A DNA stretch of 64,000 nt, taken from Locusta migratoria. Lineage: Eukaryota > Arthropoda > Insecta > Orthoptera > Acrididae. Each line of letters starts with the position of its first letter. Position 1 is the stretch's first letter. The stretch spans positions 147,604,730 through 147,668,729 of the forward strand of contig CM048746.1 in NCBI GenBank assembly GCA_026315105.1, read 5' to 3'. Below, one piece after another: positions 1 to 10,384 of this stretch. Position numbers and translations under genes: made by a program. The notes below the pieces were generated by a model. It was not told the origin of the DNA. It searched no databases and saw only the letters and a list, made by a program, of their open reading frames with translations.

Positions 1-630
1 ACCATTGTTCCGTATGCAATGGACACTTTCTGGGGTGCTGAGTGGCAAAATGTAATCTTTTGGAACGAGTTCCACTTCACGGTGTCCTACAGTGATAGCC
101 GCATAAGTGTCTGCCGTTACCGTGGTGAGTGCAACGTGCAGGGTTGTATTGTGGAGCGGCATAGCGGACAAACTTCACGTGTGATGGTGTGGGGCACCAT
201 TGGTTACACCACCCGATCTCGACACCTACGTATTGAGGACACTTTGAGCAGCAACCTGTACCTAATGGCGGTTGTGGAGCCTGAGGTACTCCCCATGCTT
301 CAGACAGCTCCTCAGGCCACATTTCAACAGGAAAATGCCCGTCGATATATTGTGAGGAATCTAGAGGAGTTCTTCGAAGAGCGATGGGTACCATTGCCAC
401 CCTGGCCTGCACGTTCACCAGACATGTCGCACATCGAACATATCTGGGATATGGTTGGTCGGTACCTGGTGCGCCACGGTCCTCCAGTAACTAGTGTCAC
501 TGTTTTTTGGGCTCAGATACAAACTGCGTGGAGGAAAATCCCTCAGGAACGTATTCAGAACCTTAGTGATTCAATACCATGGCGTAAAGAAGCTCTAATT
601 GCATTATATCGTGGTCACACGACATACTGA
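1..630 (+). pseudogene. Tc1-like transposase, C-terminal part, degraded
   Basis: This is the C-terminal two thirds of a Tc1-type DDE transposase and continues off the left edge of the window. Seen: a first-Asp region of the form VIFWNEFHF, where the family normally has SDESRF; the second-Asp motif reads FQQENARRY instead of FQQDNARPH; the last catalytic region WPARSPDMSHIEHIW is present. Two catalytic aspartates therefore appear replaced (by Asn and Glu), so the enzyme should be inactive even though the frame stays open to a stop at 628-630. No terminal inverted repeat was found downstream. The frame is open for 203 codons, which suggests moderate rather than great age. Confidence 0.85.
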
Positions 631-689
631 ATAGTAGGGCCCAAAGGACATGTACAGATTTAAAAAGGTAATCATTTGTTGGTCAACAA

Positions 690-1838
690 TGTTATTCAAT
701 TTGTAAATTGAGCAAGCTATAAAGGAAAGCAAAGAGAAATATGGATAAGGAATTAAAGTTCAGGTTGAAGAAATAAAAAACATTGCGTTTTGCCGATGAC
801 ATTGAAAGTCTGTCAGAGACAGCAAAGAAACTGGAAGAGAAGTTGAAAGGAATGGACAGTGTGTTGAAACGTACATTTAAGATGAACATTAACATGAGCA
901 GAACAAGGATAATGGAGTGCAGTCTAAGAAAATCAGGCGATGTTGAAGGAATTATATTACGTAACGAAACAGGAAGCTTCGAGTTTGCAGTCCCGCCGAC
1001 AGCTTGGTCATTAGAGACGGAGCTAACGCTCGGAGTTTTTGGTAAGGATTGGGAAGGAAATCGGCCTTGCCCCTTGAAAGGAACCATCCCGGCATTTGCC
1101 TGGAGTGATTTTGGGATATCACGGAAAACCTAAATCAGGATGGCTGGAGGTGGATTTGAACCACTGTCCTTCCGAATGCGAGTCCAGTGCGTTAGCACTG
1201 CGCTACTTCGCTCGGTGGGTAACGAAACAACAAAAGTGGTACATAAGTTTTAATACTTGGGCAGTAAAATAACATACGACGGTCGCAGTACAGAGGATAT
1301 AAAATGCAAAATAGCAACGCGAACAAAAGCGTTTTTGAAAAACAGAAATTTTCTTAAGATCGAATATTAATTTAAGCCGAATGAAGTCCTTTCTGAATGC
1401 ATTTGTGTGGAGTGTTGCCTTGGATGGCAGTGAAAGATGGACGAAAAACAGTGCGCACAGGAAGAGGATAGAGGCTTTTGAAATGTGGTGTTACAGAAGA
1501 ATGCTGAAGATTAGGCGGGTGGACACCGTAACTAATGAGAAAGGACTGAACATAATAGAGGAGAAAAGGAATTTGTGGCATACCTTGAATAAAAGAAGGG
1601 ATCGATTGACAGGACACATTCTTAGACATCAAGGAATCGGGAATTAAGTATTGGACGGAAGTGTGTGGGGTAAAAATCGGAGAGGGAGACCAAGAGATGA
1701 TTACAGTAAGCAGATTCAATTAATTGCAGGGTGCCGTTCTTATGAGGAGATGAAGAGGCTTGCTCAGAATAGAGTAGGGTGGAAAGCTGCATCAAGCCAG
1801 TCTCTGGACTGAACTCCACAACTACAACAACAACAATA
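690..1838 (+). pseudogene. LINE-R: non-LTR retrotransposon reverse transcriptase 3' end, split by a SINE
   Basis: This is the RT palm/thumb and C-terminal part of an endonuclease-RT element. Seen: an RFADDI catalytic box at 785-800, followed by the thumb region. A SINE inserted at 972-1218. Reading then continues in the same frame after the SINE (the YLGSKITYDGR region), and a later stretch holds EAFEMWCYRRMLKI (about 1470-1510) and WGKNRRGRPRDDYSKQI (about 1665-1715). Stops and frame changes show it is dead. It ends in a short CAA-repeat tail rather than poly(A), which is typical of RTE-like LINEs. Two more 3' fragments of the family lie at 54418-54584 and 56693-57141. The clade (RTE-like) is inferred. 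Confidence 0.8.
972..1218 (-). mobile_element. SINE-B, tRNA-derived, inserted in the LINE-R coding region
   Basis: The tRNA-like head lies at 1140-1215 on the minus strand: an A-box-like AGTAGCGCAGTGCTAACG and a B-box-like GTTCAAATCC. A body with GGAAAACC and GGAACCATCCCGGC signatures follows. An exact 11 bp TSD, gtaacgaaaca, flanks it at 961-971 and 1219-1229. Removing the element restores the LINE-R reading frame across the junction, which independently supports the boundaries. Confidence 0.9.
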
Positions 1839-2169
1839 ATTTGTTATTTGTCACGTACCTAATCTGTCATATTTAACTCATTGCATTCATGTCTTTCCAA
1901 GAAGGTGCTGCAATTTCCAAAAACGGTATTGTTTGGAGAGGCCTTATGCAGTGGCATAAATGTATTTTATAAAAAAAAAATGGCACTTATATGCCCGAAA
2001 GTTCGCGATCCCTGGACTTTAGATGATTTTTCCGTTGTTGACGAGCGCTGCTGATTCCTATCGTGGTCGCGTCCCTGTCATTGCCTACACAGTTTGGTGA
2101 GCGCCTCCGAGGTCCGCTTCCTGCCACATCGGGCTACTGTAGGGGTGGCGTGTTACGTCCGCGCACGCT
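1839..2169. other. Unassigned spacer
   Basis: No coding region, inverted repeat or known repeat was recognised in this AT-rich stretch. A short A-run lies near 1972-1980. Confidence 0.5.
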
Positions 2170-2368
2170 ACAAATGTTCAAATGTTTGTATAGCTTATGG
2201 GACTTAACTACGGGGTCATCAGTCCCTAAACTTACAAACTACTTACGAACTAGCTAACACTAAGGACGGCACAAATATCCATGCCCGAGGGGGGATTCGA
2301 ACCCCCGACCGTAGTTGCCGTGCAGACCGTGACTGGCGCGCCTCAGTCCCCTCGGCCACCGCGGCGCC
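2170..2368 (-). mobile_element. SINE-A (about 195 bp tRNA-Leu/Ser-like SINE)
   Basis: Representative copy of the dominant repeat in the window. Read on the minus strand it has a tRNA-like head (GCGGTGGCCGAGG as A-box region, GGTTCGAATCC as perfect B-box), the linker GGCATGGATATTTGTGCCG, a middle with TTTGTAAGTTTAGGGACTGATGACC, and a 3' end CAAACATTTGAACATTTG. The long variable region resembles type II tRNAs (Leu or Ser). A short candidate TSD, cacgct, lies at 2164-2169 and 2369-2374. Confidence 0.9.
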
Positions 2369-2374
2369 CACGCT

Positions 2375-3539
2375 GCAGCAATCACTCGTGACGTCGGCTG
2401 TCGCCTGGACTGTCCTCCCAGGTTGGTGGAGGAGGGGACATTTATCCATTGCTTGTATAGAAGATCCAGAGCCGGATTTCACTCCGTACTGAGGTAGTAT
2501 CCCGCTTTCCAGTTAATCTTGATGTTAACTGATTCAGTTATCCCATGACCCTTAGGGTTGTATCATAATCCATGGTGTTCTGAATTCCAGACAGTGTTCT
2601 GCTATTGCTGATTTAGTGGCCTGTGGTAGCCTGGGTTGTCTTTGGTGTTCCTTACATAGTATATCAATTGTTCTGATGATTTGAGTGCTGGAAGACATAT
2701 CTCACGGTAGATACCAGGTTTTCTGATATCTAGGTCAACCTTGATCAAACCGAGGAATGCCCTCATTTTTTAAGTTATTGTTTCTTCAAGATTCTGCTGA
2801 TATTAGCAGATACAGGCCTTTCCTCCGGGAAGTGTTATAGGACGTTCCTTGTTATCATAAACAATTTAGGCGGTAATCTGAGCAGCCCGCTTAACTGTTT
2901 GCTGATGATTCTGTCGTTTATCGTCCAATGAGGTGACCAGAGGACCAAAACCAGCAGAAAAACGATTTAGATATCAGTGGGGCGTAAATAACGAAAAATT
3001 GGATGTCGTCAATGTGAGCAATAACATGTTTAACTGATCAAATCTAAGGGCTCTAACTTCAACTACATATCTAGAATAACGATCGCGAAAGAAAAAGTGA
3101 ATAATATTTTGGGGAAGGAAAATCAAAGACCGCGTTTCATTGGCAGAACACTTGCAAGATGCAACAGTTCTACGCAAGAATACATGCACACTACACTTGG
3201 CCATCCTCTTTCGCAGTATTGATGCGCAATGTTGGATCCCCAGAAAAAGGCGCAGGCTGAGGACATTCAGAAAGTTCACAGAAGGGCATCTCATTTCCTA
3301 TTATCTTGTTACACGAGATAGAATGTCTCAGAAATAACGCACGAGTTGGAATGGAAATAATTAAAAGAGCAGTTAACAATCAGGACGACCTGTTTGTCTG
3401 CTACGTGGGGTTCAAACCTTAGCCTTATTGGATTTGAAGATGGCCCATTGATATACCGAGACCTGTCTCGTATATACTAATAATAACGCGATCATTGACT
3501 GAGTCACAACTATGAAGTAATAAAGGTCGTTTTTTCCCA
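2375..3539. other. Unassigned spacer, about 1.2 kb
   Basis: AT-rich, with short unrelated open frames only. I recognise no domain, no terminal repeat and no tRNA-like module here. Confidence 0.45.
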
Positions 3540-3775
3540 CGTAATGTTGTCAAACATTTTCATTAAAAGAAAGGCGTTATTCGTTGCGACGAAATCTATT
3601 TACAAACTTATTTCATCAAGTTACTCCTGCAAGTGCGAAAATACTTTATTGGCTCCCACCAATATAGGAAAAGGTGATCATCAGAATACAACAATAGAAA
3701 TAAGATTTAAACGGAAAAATGCAGGTATTCATTTTTTCTTGCGCGCTTTTCGAGAATGGAACAATTGAGAAATTA
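3540..3775 (+). pseudogene. LINE-J reverse transcriptase 3' fragment (left palindrome arm)
   Basis: The translated pattern FIKRKALFVATKSIYKLISSSYSCKCENTLL is a diverged C-terminal RT segment; the run CENTLLAPTNIG is shared in altered form with the opposite arm (EHILLAPTYIG). It ends in FREWNN, matching REWNGKEI in the other arm. It is too short and too diverged to function. Confidence 0.65.
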
Positions 3776-4239
3776 AAATCGTTTTACTGGTTTTATGTTT
3801 TTCATTCTAAATCTCTTTACATTTTCATAGATGTTTACATCTGAGAATGCGAATAAATTATCGCAAAGACGCTCTGTATCACTATTAACAGCTAACGAGA
3901 TTACGAGAAGTTTTTCAGGAGATTTTTATAGTTAAAAAAGTCTTAAGATATATCTAAGCTGTGGATGCCTAGATCTGAAAATCGTATGCTCTTTTGTACG
4001 GAACGAAAATTAAAAATTAAAACCACAATTTTCCTTTTTAATTTCAGTTCTGTACAAAATAGCATATGATTTTACGATCTAGGCATCCGGCTTTGATACA
4101 TTTTAAGATTTTTTAAATTTGAAAATCTAATAACCGTGTTAACTGTTTTAATAATTCCTTTATTATATGATCATACAGAGTTGTTATACGACAATTTAAT
4201 CGAATTAGATTCAAAAACAATGATTAAAAACTTAAAGCT

Positions 4240-4788
4240 GGTCTACATCTTTATAAATACGCTCCAAATCACATTGAAGTGCACGGCATAGGGTTCATCG
4301 AACCGCTTTTATGATATTTCTTTTCCATTCCATTCTCTAACAGCACGCAGGAGAAAGGAACACCTAAATATTTCCGTTTTGTATCTGATTCCTCTTATTT
4401 TATTACGATGATCATGTTTTCCTATGTAGGTGGGTGCTAACAAAATATGTTCGCGTTCGGAAGAGAATGTTAGTGAAAGAAATTTCGCAAATAAATCTTG
4501 CCTCAACGAATAGCGCTTTTCTTTTAATGATTTCCACCCCAACTCTTACATCAAAAAATGTTTGTAAAGCCTATGGGACCCAACTACGGGGTCATCAGTC
4601 CCTAAACTTACAAACTACTTATGAACTACTTACGAACTAGGACGACACAAATATCCATGCCCAAGGGGGGATTCGAACCCCCGACCGTAGTGGCCGTGCA
4701 GACCGTGACTGAAGCGCCTCAGTCTCCTCGGCCACCGCGGCCGGCCTCTTACATCATATCCGTGATACATCTTCTTCTACATTGTGAC
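4240..4788 (-). pseudogene. LINE-J reverse transcriptase 3' end (right palindrome arm), split by a SINE
   Basis: Minus-strand fragment of the LINE whose sense 3' end reads (minus strand) GAACCCT...GATTTGGAGCG...AGATGTAG; the same terminal segment occurs at 13062 and 17388. The open stretch 4309-4542 gives SFSSEREHILLAPTYIGKHD. A SINE-A copy interrupts it at 4554-4745, and the LINE sequence resumes at 4757. Confidence 0.7.
4554..4745 (-). mobile_element. SINE-A
   Basis: B-box GGTTCGAATCC analogue near 4672. Exact 11 bp TSD ctcttacatca at 4543-4553 and 4746-4756. It sits inside the right arm of the LINE-J palindrome and so is younger than that duplication. Confidence 0.95.
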
Positions 4789-4800
4789 ATAACAAAAGGA

Positions 4801-4898
4801 AACTTCCTGGCAGATCAAAATTGTGTGCACACAATTTGAATCTACCAGGAAGTTTCATATCAGCGCTCACTCCGCTGCAGAGTGAAAGTTTCATTCTG
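4801..4898. mobile_element. PAL-1 miniature copy (internally deleted palindrome)
   Basis: Only 98 bp. It starts with AACTTCCTGGCAGATCAAAA, turns around at GTGTGCACAC (palindrome centre near 4829) and returns as TTTGAATCTACCAGGAAGTT, then runs through CACTCCGCTGCAGAGTG to GTTTCATTCTG. A perfect 12 bp TSD, ataacaaaagga, flanks it at 4789-4800 and 4899-4910. The same start and end are seen in the large PAL-1 copy at 12201-13989, but the tRNA-like modules are missing here. Confidence 0.9.
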
Positions 4899-4910
4899 AT
4901 AACAAAAGGA

Positions 4911-5398
4911 GTTGTCCCCGGCAGTCCCACTAGGTTTCTGAACTGCTTACTATAGAAGCTTTAAAAAGTGACATCGCCACTAGATGTTACAATATGACTT
5001 TAATTACGAATGTTATAAAAGAAGTAATCATAAATAGATTGTAAACAGAATGTTGCTTGGGTAGTCCGGGAATCCAAGTGAGTGACTGAATTGGTGAAAT
5101 AAGTTGAAACTCATACTGTACTGGTAGTGAGTTACTGAGCGAATTATTGGTAAATCTTTCCAGGTTGCTGCTCCATAGTCGACTACTGAAGAATTGGCCG
5201 TCCGACTCTGTGGTGTCCCATATGTACTTATTTACCCTCTTCCACTACATTTAAACGGTAGAAAGTGCTCAGAGAGCATGGAAACGCTGCCTTTACACAC
5301 GAAAATGTCTCTTCCGCGCCGGATCTGAGTCTTTCCTGGCCTCTTGGGAGCACTTTAACAGTTAGCGCCTGAAAGGTCGGCAGCCCAGCGCTACAAAG
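4911..5398. other. Unassigned spacer
   Basis: No gene or recognised repeat. The last 100 bp before the poly(T) tract is more GC-rich. Confidence 0.45.
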
Positions 5399-5407
5399 CG
5401 AGGCTCC

Positions 5408-5410
<3 letters not shown>

Positions 5411-5472
<62 letters not shown>

Positions 5473-5590
5473 TTATGGGACTTAACTACGGGGTCATCAG
5501 TCCCTAAACTTATAAACTACTTATGAACTACTTACGAACTAGGACGGCACAAATATCCATGCCCGAGGGGGGATTCGAACCCCCGACCGT
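5411..5590 (-). mobile_element. 5'-truncated SINE-A with a 57 bp poly(A) tail
   Basis: On the minus strand the SINE begins at its B-box (about 5590; the A-box half is missing), runs through GGGACTGATGACC, and ends at AAGATTT followed by an uninterrupted run of 57 A (T on the plus strand, 5411-5467) instead of the usual CATTTGAACATTT end. A degenerate TSD (cgaggctcccc at 5400-5410, cgaggttccct at 5591-5601) is visible. This is the only copy here with such a tail. Confidence 0.8.
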
Positions 5591-5601
5591 CGAGGTTCCC
5601 T

Positions 5602-6127
5602 CCAGGAGGCGTGTTTCGGCGGCGGTAAGCGGACAGGCGGCCGTTAGCCGAGTCTTCCGTGGGAGAGGAAGTCAGATAACATTGTATTCCTCTAACTTCC
5701 TCTTCAGTTGCAGCCGAAGCGAGCATCTGAGGGGCCTGCAGGGGGGACTTAAACGCGCCGCGGATGTGGAAAGTGGCTGATTCTGTAAAGCGACACCAGT
5801 TTCTCCAGCTCTGTTAGTGCCAGTGTTCATTCGCGTATCGGTCCTTACTTCTTCTGAGGACAATTAGATTATTCAGATTCGTTAGTTACTTACTCGGAGA
5901 TTATTAAATATGTATTCACTTCCGCATCATGGTTCAAATTTGTTATGTACGTAAAATTCTCTCTGTAAGCGAATATCTATAAAAGTGCTTACGATTCTAC
6001 CACTTACGACAACGATTTTCACACAGTAGTAGTTTTGAGAGTTCACAAACCTAAAGAAAGAAATTATTTGTGATGTTTGCTGCATATTTTATAAATGTTA
6101 GTACCTATCTATACATATTATAGAACA
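5602..6127. other. Unassigned spacer
   Basis: GC-rich at the left (5605-5780), AT-rich after. No coding or repeat signature recognised. Confidence 0.4.
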
Positions 6128-7060
6128 AAGTCCTCCCACCGCGTTTATCTGTCTGTCAGCATATGCATTAAGTATGAAGAAGAGCAGATAGAAGAAGTTG
6201 ACAGTATTAAATTCTTGGGATTACAGTTTGATAGTAAATTTAGTTGGGAGGAGCACACAACAGAACTGCAGAAACGACTCAACAAATCTGTACTTTCAAT
6301 ACGAGTGTTTCAGACATAGGAGACATAAAAATAACAAAGCTTGCATACTTTGCTTACTTTCATTCCATAATGTCATGTGGTATAATATTTTGGGGTAACT
6401 CTTCAAGTCAGTCAAAAGTCTTCAGAGTCCAAAAGCGTGTAAAACGTATTATTTGTGGAGTAAATTCACGGACGTCCTGTAGAAGCCTCTTCAAAGAACT
6501 GGGTATATTAACTACTGCCTATCAGTATATTTATTCCTTAATGAAATTTGTCGTAAATAATATATCCCTTTTCCCAACAAACAGCTCAGTTCATACATAC
6601 AATACTAGGAATAAAAATGATCTACACAAGGACTTAAAAGCACTTACTTAAGTTCAAAAAGGGTTCCACTACTCAGGAACACACATTTTAAATAATTTAC
6701 CATCAAGTATAAAAATTTAGCTACAAATAAAGATCAGTTTAAGAGGAACCTAAAAGACTTTCTAGTGGCCAACGCCTTCTACTCCATTAGTGAATTTCTA
6801 ACTTGTACCGAATGATGCATATACTCATACTATATTGGTATTATTATATTATCAGCTAAAAAAATCTTATAAATGTATGTATCTGTATTTATATTATTAG
6901 TATTATCTATTATTCAACTTGTAAATTTTGTTTCTTGACATGTTCCACATCCACGAGGATCTCCTCAACATGGATCTAATCTTCAATAAACTCAGAAATC
7001 ACTGAACGGATTTTCATACGGTTTTCACCAATGTGTGATTCATGAGGAAGGTTTAAATGT
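6128..7060. repeat. Older dispersed repeat split by a LINE fragment
   Basis: The left part reads CAAAGTCCTCCCACCGCG and TCTGTCTGTCAGC (6128-6160). The right part reads CTCAGAAATCACTGAACGG then GATTCATGAGGAAGGTTT (6988-7050). These two halves normally sit next to each other in a repeat I know from many insect genomes, whose class I cannot name. LINE sequence now separates them. Confidence 0.45.
6160..6985 (+). pseudogene. LINE reverse transcriptase C-terminal region (jockey/CR1-like)
   Basis: Seen in order: IKFLGLQFDSKFSWEEH (RT connection region, 6205-6260); then after a frameshift YFAYFHSIMSCGIIFWGNSS and VKRIICGVNSRTSCRSLF (6345-6500); then SVHTYNTRNKNDLH (6590-6630). After another frameshift the terminal part runs to about 6815. 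The 3' UTR holds GACATGTTCCACATCC and CACGAGGATCTCCTC near 6936-6970, a typical end of this LINE type. At least two frameshifts make it non-functional. Catalytic RT motifs lie upstream of the truncation. Confidence 0.75.
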
Positions 7061-8149
7061 GTACTCCTTTAAGGTGAGTGGCAGTGGATCACCATGGCAA
7101 ACAAATATCCAGGAAATACAGGAATAAATACTCTTAGAAAGAGTAATAACGCTCAAGACATGACTAGTGTAATAATAACATAAAATACGTACGTGTTTTA
7201 GATGCTGTAAGACGACGTTTGAGTAATGGTAACGGAAGTTTGTTTATCGCTGGACTGCGAGAGACACTCTCCGCAAAGAGTTCGAGGGTCGTCTGTAGAA
7301 CGTCGCATATATACGAAACTATCCGTGCGGAGCAGGGGAAAATTGCTAGTATTAGATAAAAGCAACTACAGACCAGAATTGGATTTTTGTTGTGAATAGC
7401 TTGCGAAACAGTGATCAGTGCATTACAAAATGTACATGAACTGCAAGTGACAAACCTATTACTCGTAATTTTGGTCAGTACTTATTTCTTGAAATGTAAC
7501 GGACTAGCTAAATCAGGAAATGAATCCTGATATGTTTCGTTTATTTAACATTATCTGAAAAATAATGAGGTTCAGGAGTAATGAAGTTAATGTTAAAGAG
7601 ATCAGCAACAAGCTTAAGTATCTATAATTAAGAAAATAACTCACACTGTTGTAAGAATATGATTTATTAAAATGACAATAAGCATACAATGGATGTTAAA
7701 TGAAATTTAAATATTTTCAGGTCTATTTTCCTGTAATTCCCAGTTTAAAGCTTCAAGTTACGCCAGTACATTTTGAATGTGGAATAGAATCCAAGATATC
7801 ACAGATTTTGCAAGCGTCAGCCGTTCAGAATCTTTTCAGAGTGTACCCACGCCACTCTTTCCTCCATCCCCTCTTCCCGTTTCCTCTTCGGTTTCTATAA
7901 TTTTTTTTCCTTTGCTCATTATTCATGTTGTACAGTGGAATGCTGTTTTAATCTATATACGTCAAGTTTTCTCGTTTTCTTTTGTTGTTATTTAGAACAT
8001 CGTATCTTGATGACGTACTTCATTCATAAATATCAGTACTTACAGTCTCCTCAACTTCGTTGATACATACTGAAAGGCCACTTATACGCTACATTTTAAA
8101 TCACAACAGTGTCTCCATTTTCAGATGTACCTTGTGGGACTTAACTTTC
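7061..8149. other. Unassigned spacer, about 1.1 kb
   Basis: AT-rich with small frames only. No repeat signature recognised apart from a short C/T-rich stretch near 7860-7900. Confidence 0.4.
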
Positions 8150-8158
8150 CTGAAAACT

Positions 8159-8364
8159 GTTCAAAAATGTTCAAATGTTTGTAAATCTATCGGACCAAAC
8201 TGCGTGGTCATCAGTCCGTAGCTTACAAACTACTTAAACTAAGGTAAACTAACCTAAGGACAACACACACACCCATGCCCCAGGGAGGACTCGAACCTAC
8301 ACGGCGAGCAACCGCGTGCTCCGCAGCGAGACGCTTTTGACTGCTCGGCTACTCCACCGCGGCT
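8159..8364 (-). mobile_element. SINE-A, Leu-like subfamily
   Basis: Minus-strand tRNA-like head GTAGCCGAGCAGTC with B-box GGTTCGAGTCC. The 3' motif is GGACTGATGACCACGCAGTT followed by TGGTCC. Exact 9 bp TSD ctgaaaact at 8150-8158 and 8365-8373. This subfamily keeps the linker CCTTAGGTTAG, unlike the main SINE-A copies. Confidence 0.9.
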
Positions 8365-8767
8365 CTGAAAACTATCGTCGCGGTTTCAGTTGGTCATGTC
8401 AGGTTGCTATGGTACTAGTGAAAACTATGTGTTATTTCGCCCTGTCACTTACTAGCGATTGGTTCACTAATAACATTAAATAAAAAGAAATGTTAACAGA
8501 TCCTCTGAATATCTGTAAAGTTGCATTAAGAATGTAGCTTGAACATTGAGGAGTATTTCTCTTCTATCAAGAACAGATGGCATGCCTGATCCTTGTAAAT
8601 CAGAAATCGGAGGATCCAATTATGAATATTTAATTAAATAAAATTTTGGTGTACAATTTAGGAATGAAAATGCGATGATTATCTCTAATAAAGGTGGCAC
8701 AACCTCTTCCAATTATAAAAAATGGTTGATACTAAGTAAGTGTTAATTAGGAGGAAATATACCCGCT

Positions 8768-9170
8768 ACCCGACGACCCGCTCGGTTAGCCGTGCGATAT
8801 AATGCACCGTTTTCCGAGACTGGGAGGCGTACCGGCCCCGGTTCGAAACCGCACGGCGTATTAACGAAGCGGATCGGAGGGCCGGCCAGCCTGGATATGG
8901 TTTCTAGGCGGTTTTCCACATCTCCTTAGGTGAATGCCGGGCTGGTCCCCAAGCCCCGTCTCACTTACACGATTCGCAATCATTTCGTAACACTTCACAC
9001 TTTCAAACGTATAACACTATACCTAGACATTTGAAATACACATTTCCTCCCAGGGAGCATGGGTGGCGACAGGAAGGGTATCCAGCCACCTCATAAATAT
9101 TAACACGCCAAATCCGAAATAACAATCCAACCCTGCATGTGCGGGAACATGGCTGAAGTAAAAGAAGAAA
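8768..9170 (+). mobile_element. SINE-C, about 400 bp, tRNA-like head and GAA-rich tail
   Basis: The head CGGTTAGCCGTGCGATATAA is A-box-like and GGTTCGAAACC (about 8838) is B-box-like. The body contains GGCGGTTTTCCACATC and GAATGCCGGGCTGG. The tail holds CCCTGCATGTGCGGGA and then an AAAAGAAGAAA run near 9158-9170. No clean TSD was identified, so the end points are approximate. Confidence 0.65.
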
Positions 9171-9528
9171 TACGCTACCCAACCTTGTGTGTATAACAAA
9201 AAGCTCAAAAATCAACAAACTAACGGACCGTTAAAAATTTAACCTATGCTATAGTGAATACGAAGTGTAAATGTCACCGACTTACAAAAATCCTTCACAC
9301 TGATATGATCCAAGGAACAGCAGCATGACTGCGTGGGTGTTAAAGCGAAAAACATGAAGCTGGAGATGTCTCATGGTGGCTACACTGAGAACGAATTATT
9401 TCACCCCAAAAACTCCTGCGCTTGCAATCACTAACGTAGCGAAATCGAACCAGAGATCCATACAACCTGCTTGCCATACTGGCCTGGAGCAGAACTGAAT
9501 TTCTATATCAAGTTCGTAAGCTGGGGCG
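9171..9528. other. Unassigned spacer
   Basis: No coding or repeat signature recognised. Confidence 0.4.
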
Positions 9529-9713
9529 AAGTGGCCAAGCGAATAGAGGCGCTATGCTCTGATGCGCGAGGCCGTTCCCCGTCGGGAGTTCGAATCCGCC
9601 CTCGGGCATGGATGTTTGTGTCGTCTTTAATATAAGGAAGTTCATAAGTAGTTTGTAAGTTTAGGGACTGATGACCGCGCAGTTAAGTCCCTTAAGCTTA
9701 ACAAACATTTGAA
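9529..9713 (+). mobile_element. SINE-A, third subfamily
   Basis: The head GGCGAAGTGGCCAAGCG with B-box-like AGTTCGAATCC is followed by GGCATGGATGTTTGTG, GTTTAGGGACTGATGACC and AACAAACATTTGAACA. No convincing TSD; boundaries come from family alignment. Confidence 0.8.
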
Positions 9714-10377
9714 CACGTTCGAAAATGGACACTTATACATGGAAACTACGCTGCAGTGATGCAACAGTTTACTCCCCTGAGAACAGAGAAACAGTACTGT
9801 AAACTTCAACCAATGAAATCACAACGTTCGAAATAATTGTGAAGCCAGTACTTTACACACTGCCAGCGTCGTCTCACTAGGCGCACCGAATCCCGACTAA
9901 TATTTCTGCCAGCCGCATCTCTTCTTAGTTCGGCTCACGACACAGCCAATTACGGCTCCAGGTTAAAATGCAATGTCCTGCTGTCCGAGCGTTCGCCCAC
10001 GAGAAAGAAGCTTCTACAAGTGTCTAGAACGCTTTGGAAGATTTCCATCAGTTGACGGTTAAAATGATCCCACCAATCGCATTCGGTGTGAAGGCGTCCA
10101 CGACAAGTCAGTCACCTGTAACCTTACTTCAAGCGGTCAATTGTCACACCACCCCCTTGCCCCATTATACACCGCAGCGGCCTCTCACCGTTCCGAATAC
10201 ATTAGTCACGTTTTAGCTTACTGTCACCACGAAACTACCACATGTAATTCTCTAATGTTAAGCCCTGTCACTCCGCAGTAACCAAATTTCTCTATTAACA
10301 TAGTAACTCTCCTAATGTAAATCGATGTAATCTCGAATCGAAGGGAAACTAGGATAAGTAATTCATGACTTAATGTA
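9714..10377. other. Unassigned spacer
   Basis: Nothing recognised. It is bounded on the right by the TA target site of the Tc1 element at 10376-10377. Confidence 0.4.
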
Positions 10378-10384
10378 CACTATG

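Larger units (their letters stand above)
3540..4788. repeat. Long imperfect palindrome made of two LINE-J arms
   Basis: The left arm (about 3540-4025) and right arm (about 4035-4553, resuming 4757-4788) are inverted copies of one sequence centred near 4027. Both arms contain the same 3' piece of a LINE-J reverse transcriptase gene (signature ATTAAAAGAAA, then CACCNANNTAGGAAAA). The centre is a tight hairpin: GATGCCTAGATC at 3964 pairs with GATCTAGGCATC near 4076, and the match extends through ATTTTGTAC and GAAATTAAAAA. The sequence between arms and hairpin also aligns (for example TTAAATTGTCG against its partner TAAATTATCG), so this is one inverted duplication and not two independent insertions. 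The arms differ by many substitutions and indels, so it is old. Confidence 0.75.

Noticed and set aside
5411..5467. Poly(T) as an assembly gap filler
   Set aside because: It ends precisely at a SINE-A 3' region and is enclosed by a diverged duplication, as expected for a poly(A) tail.
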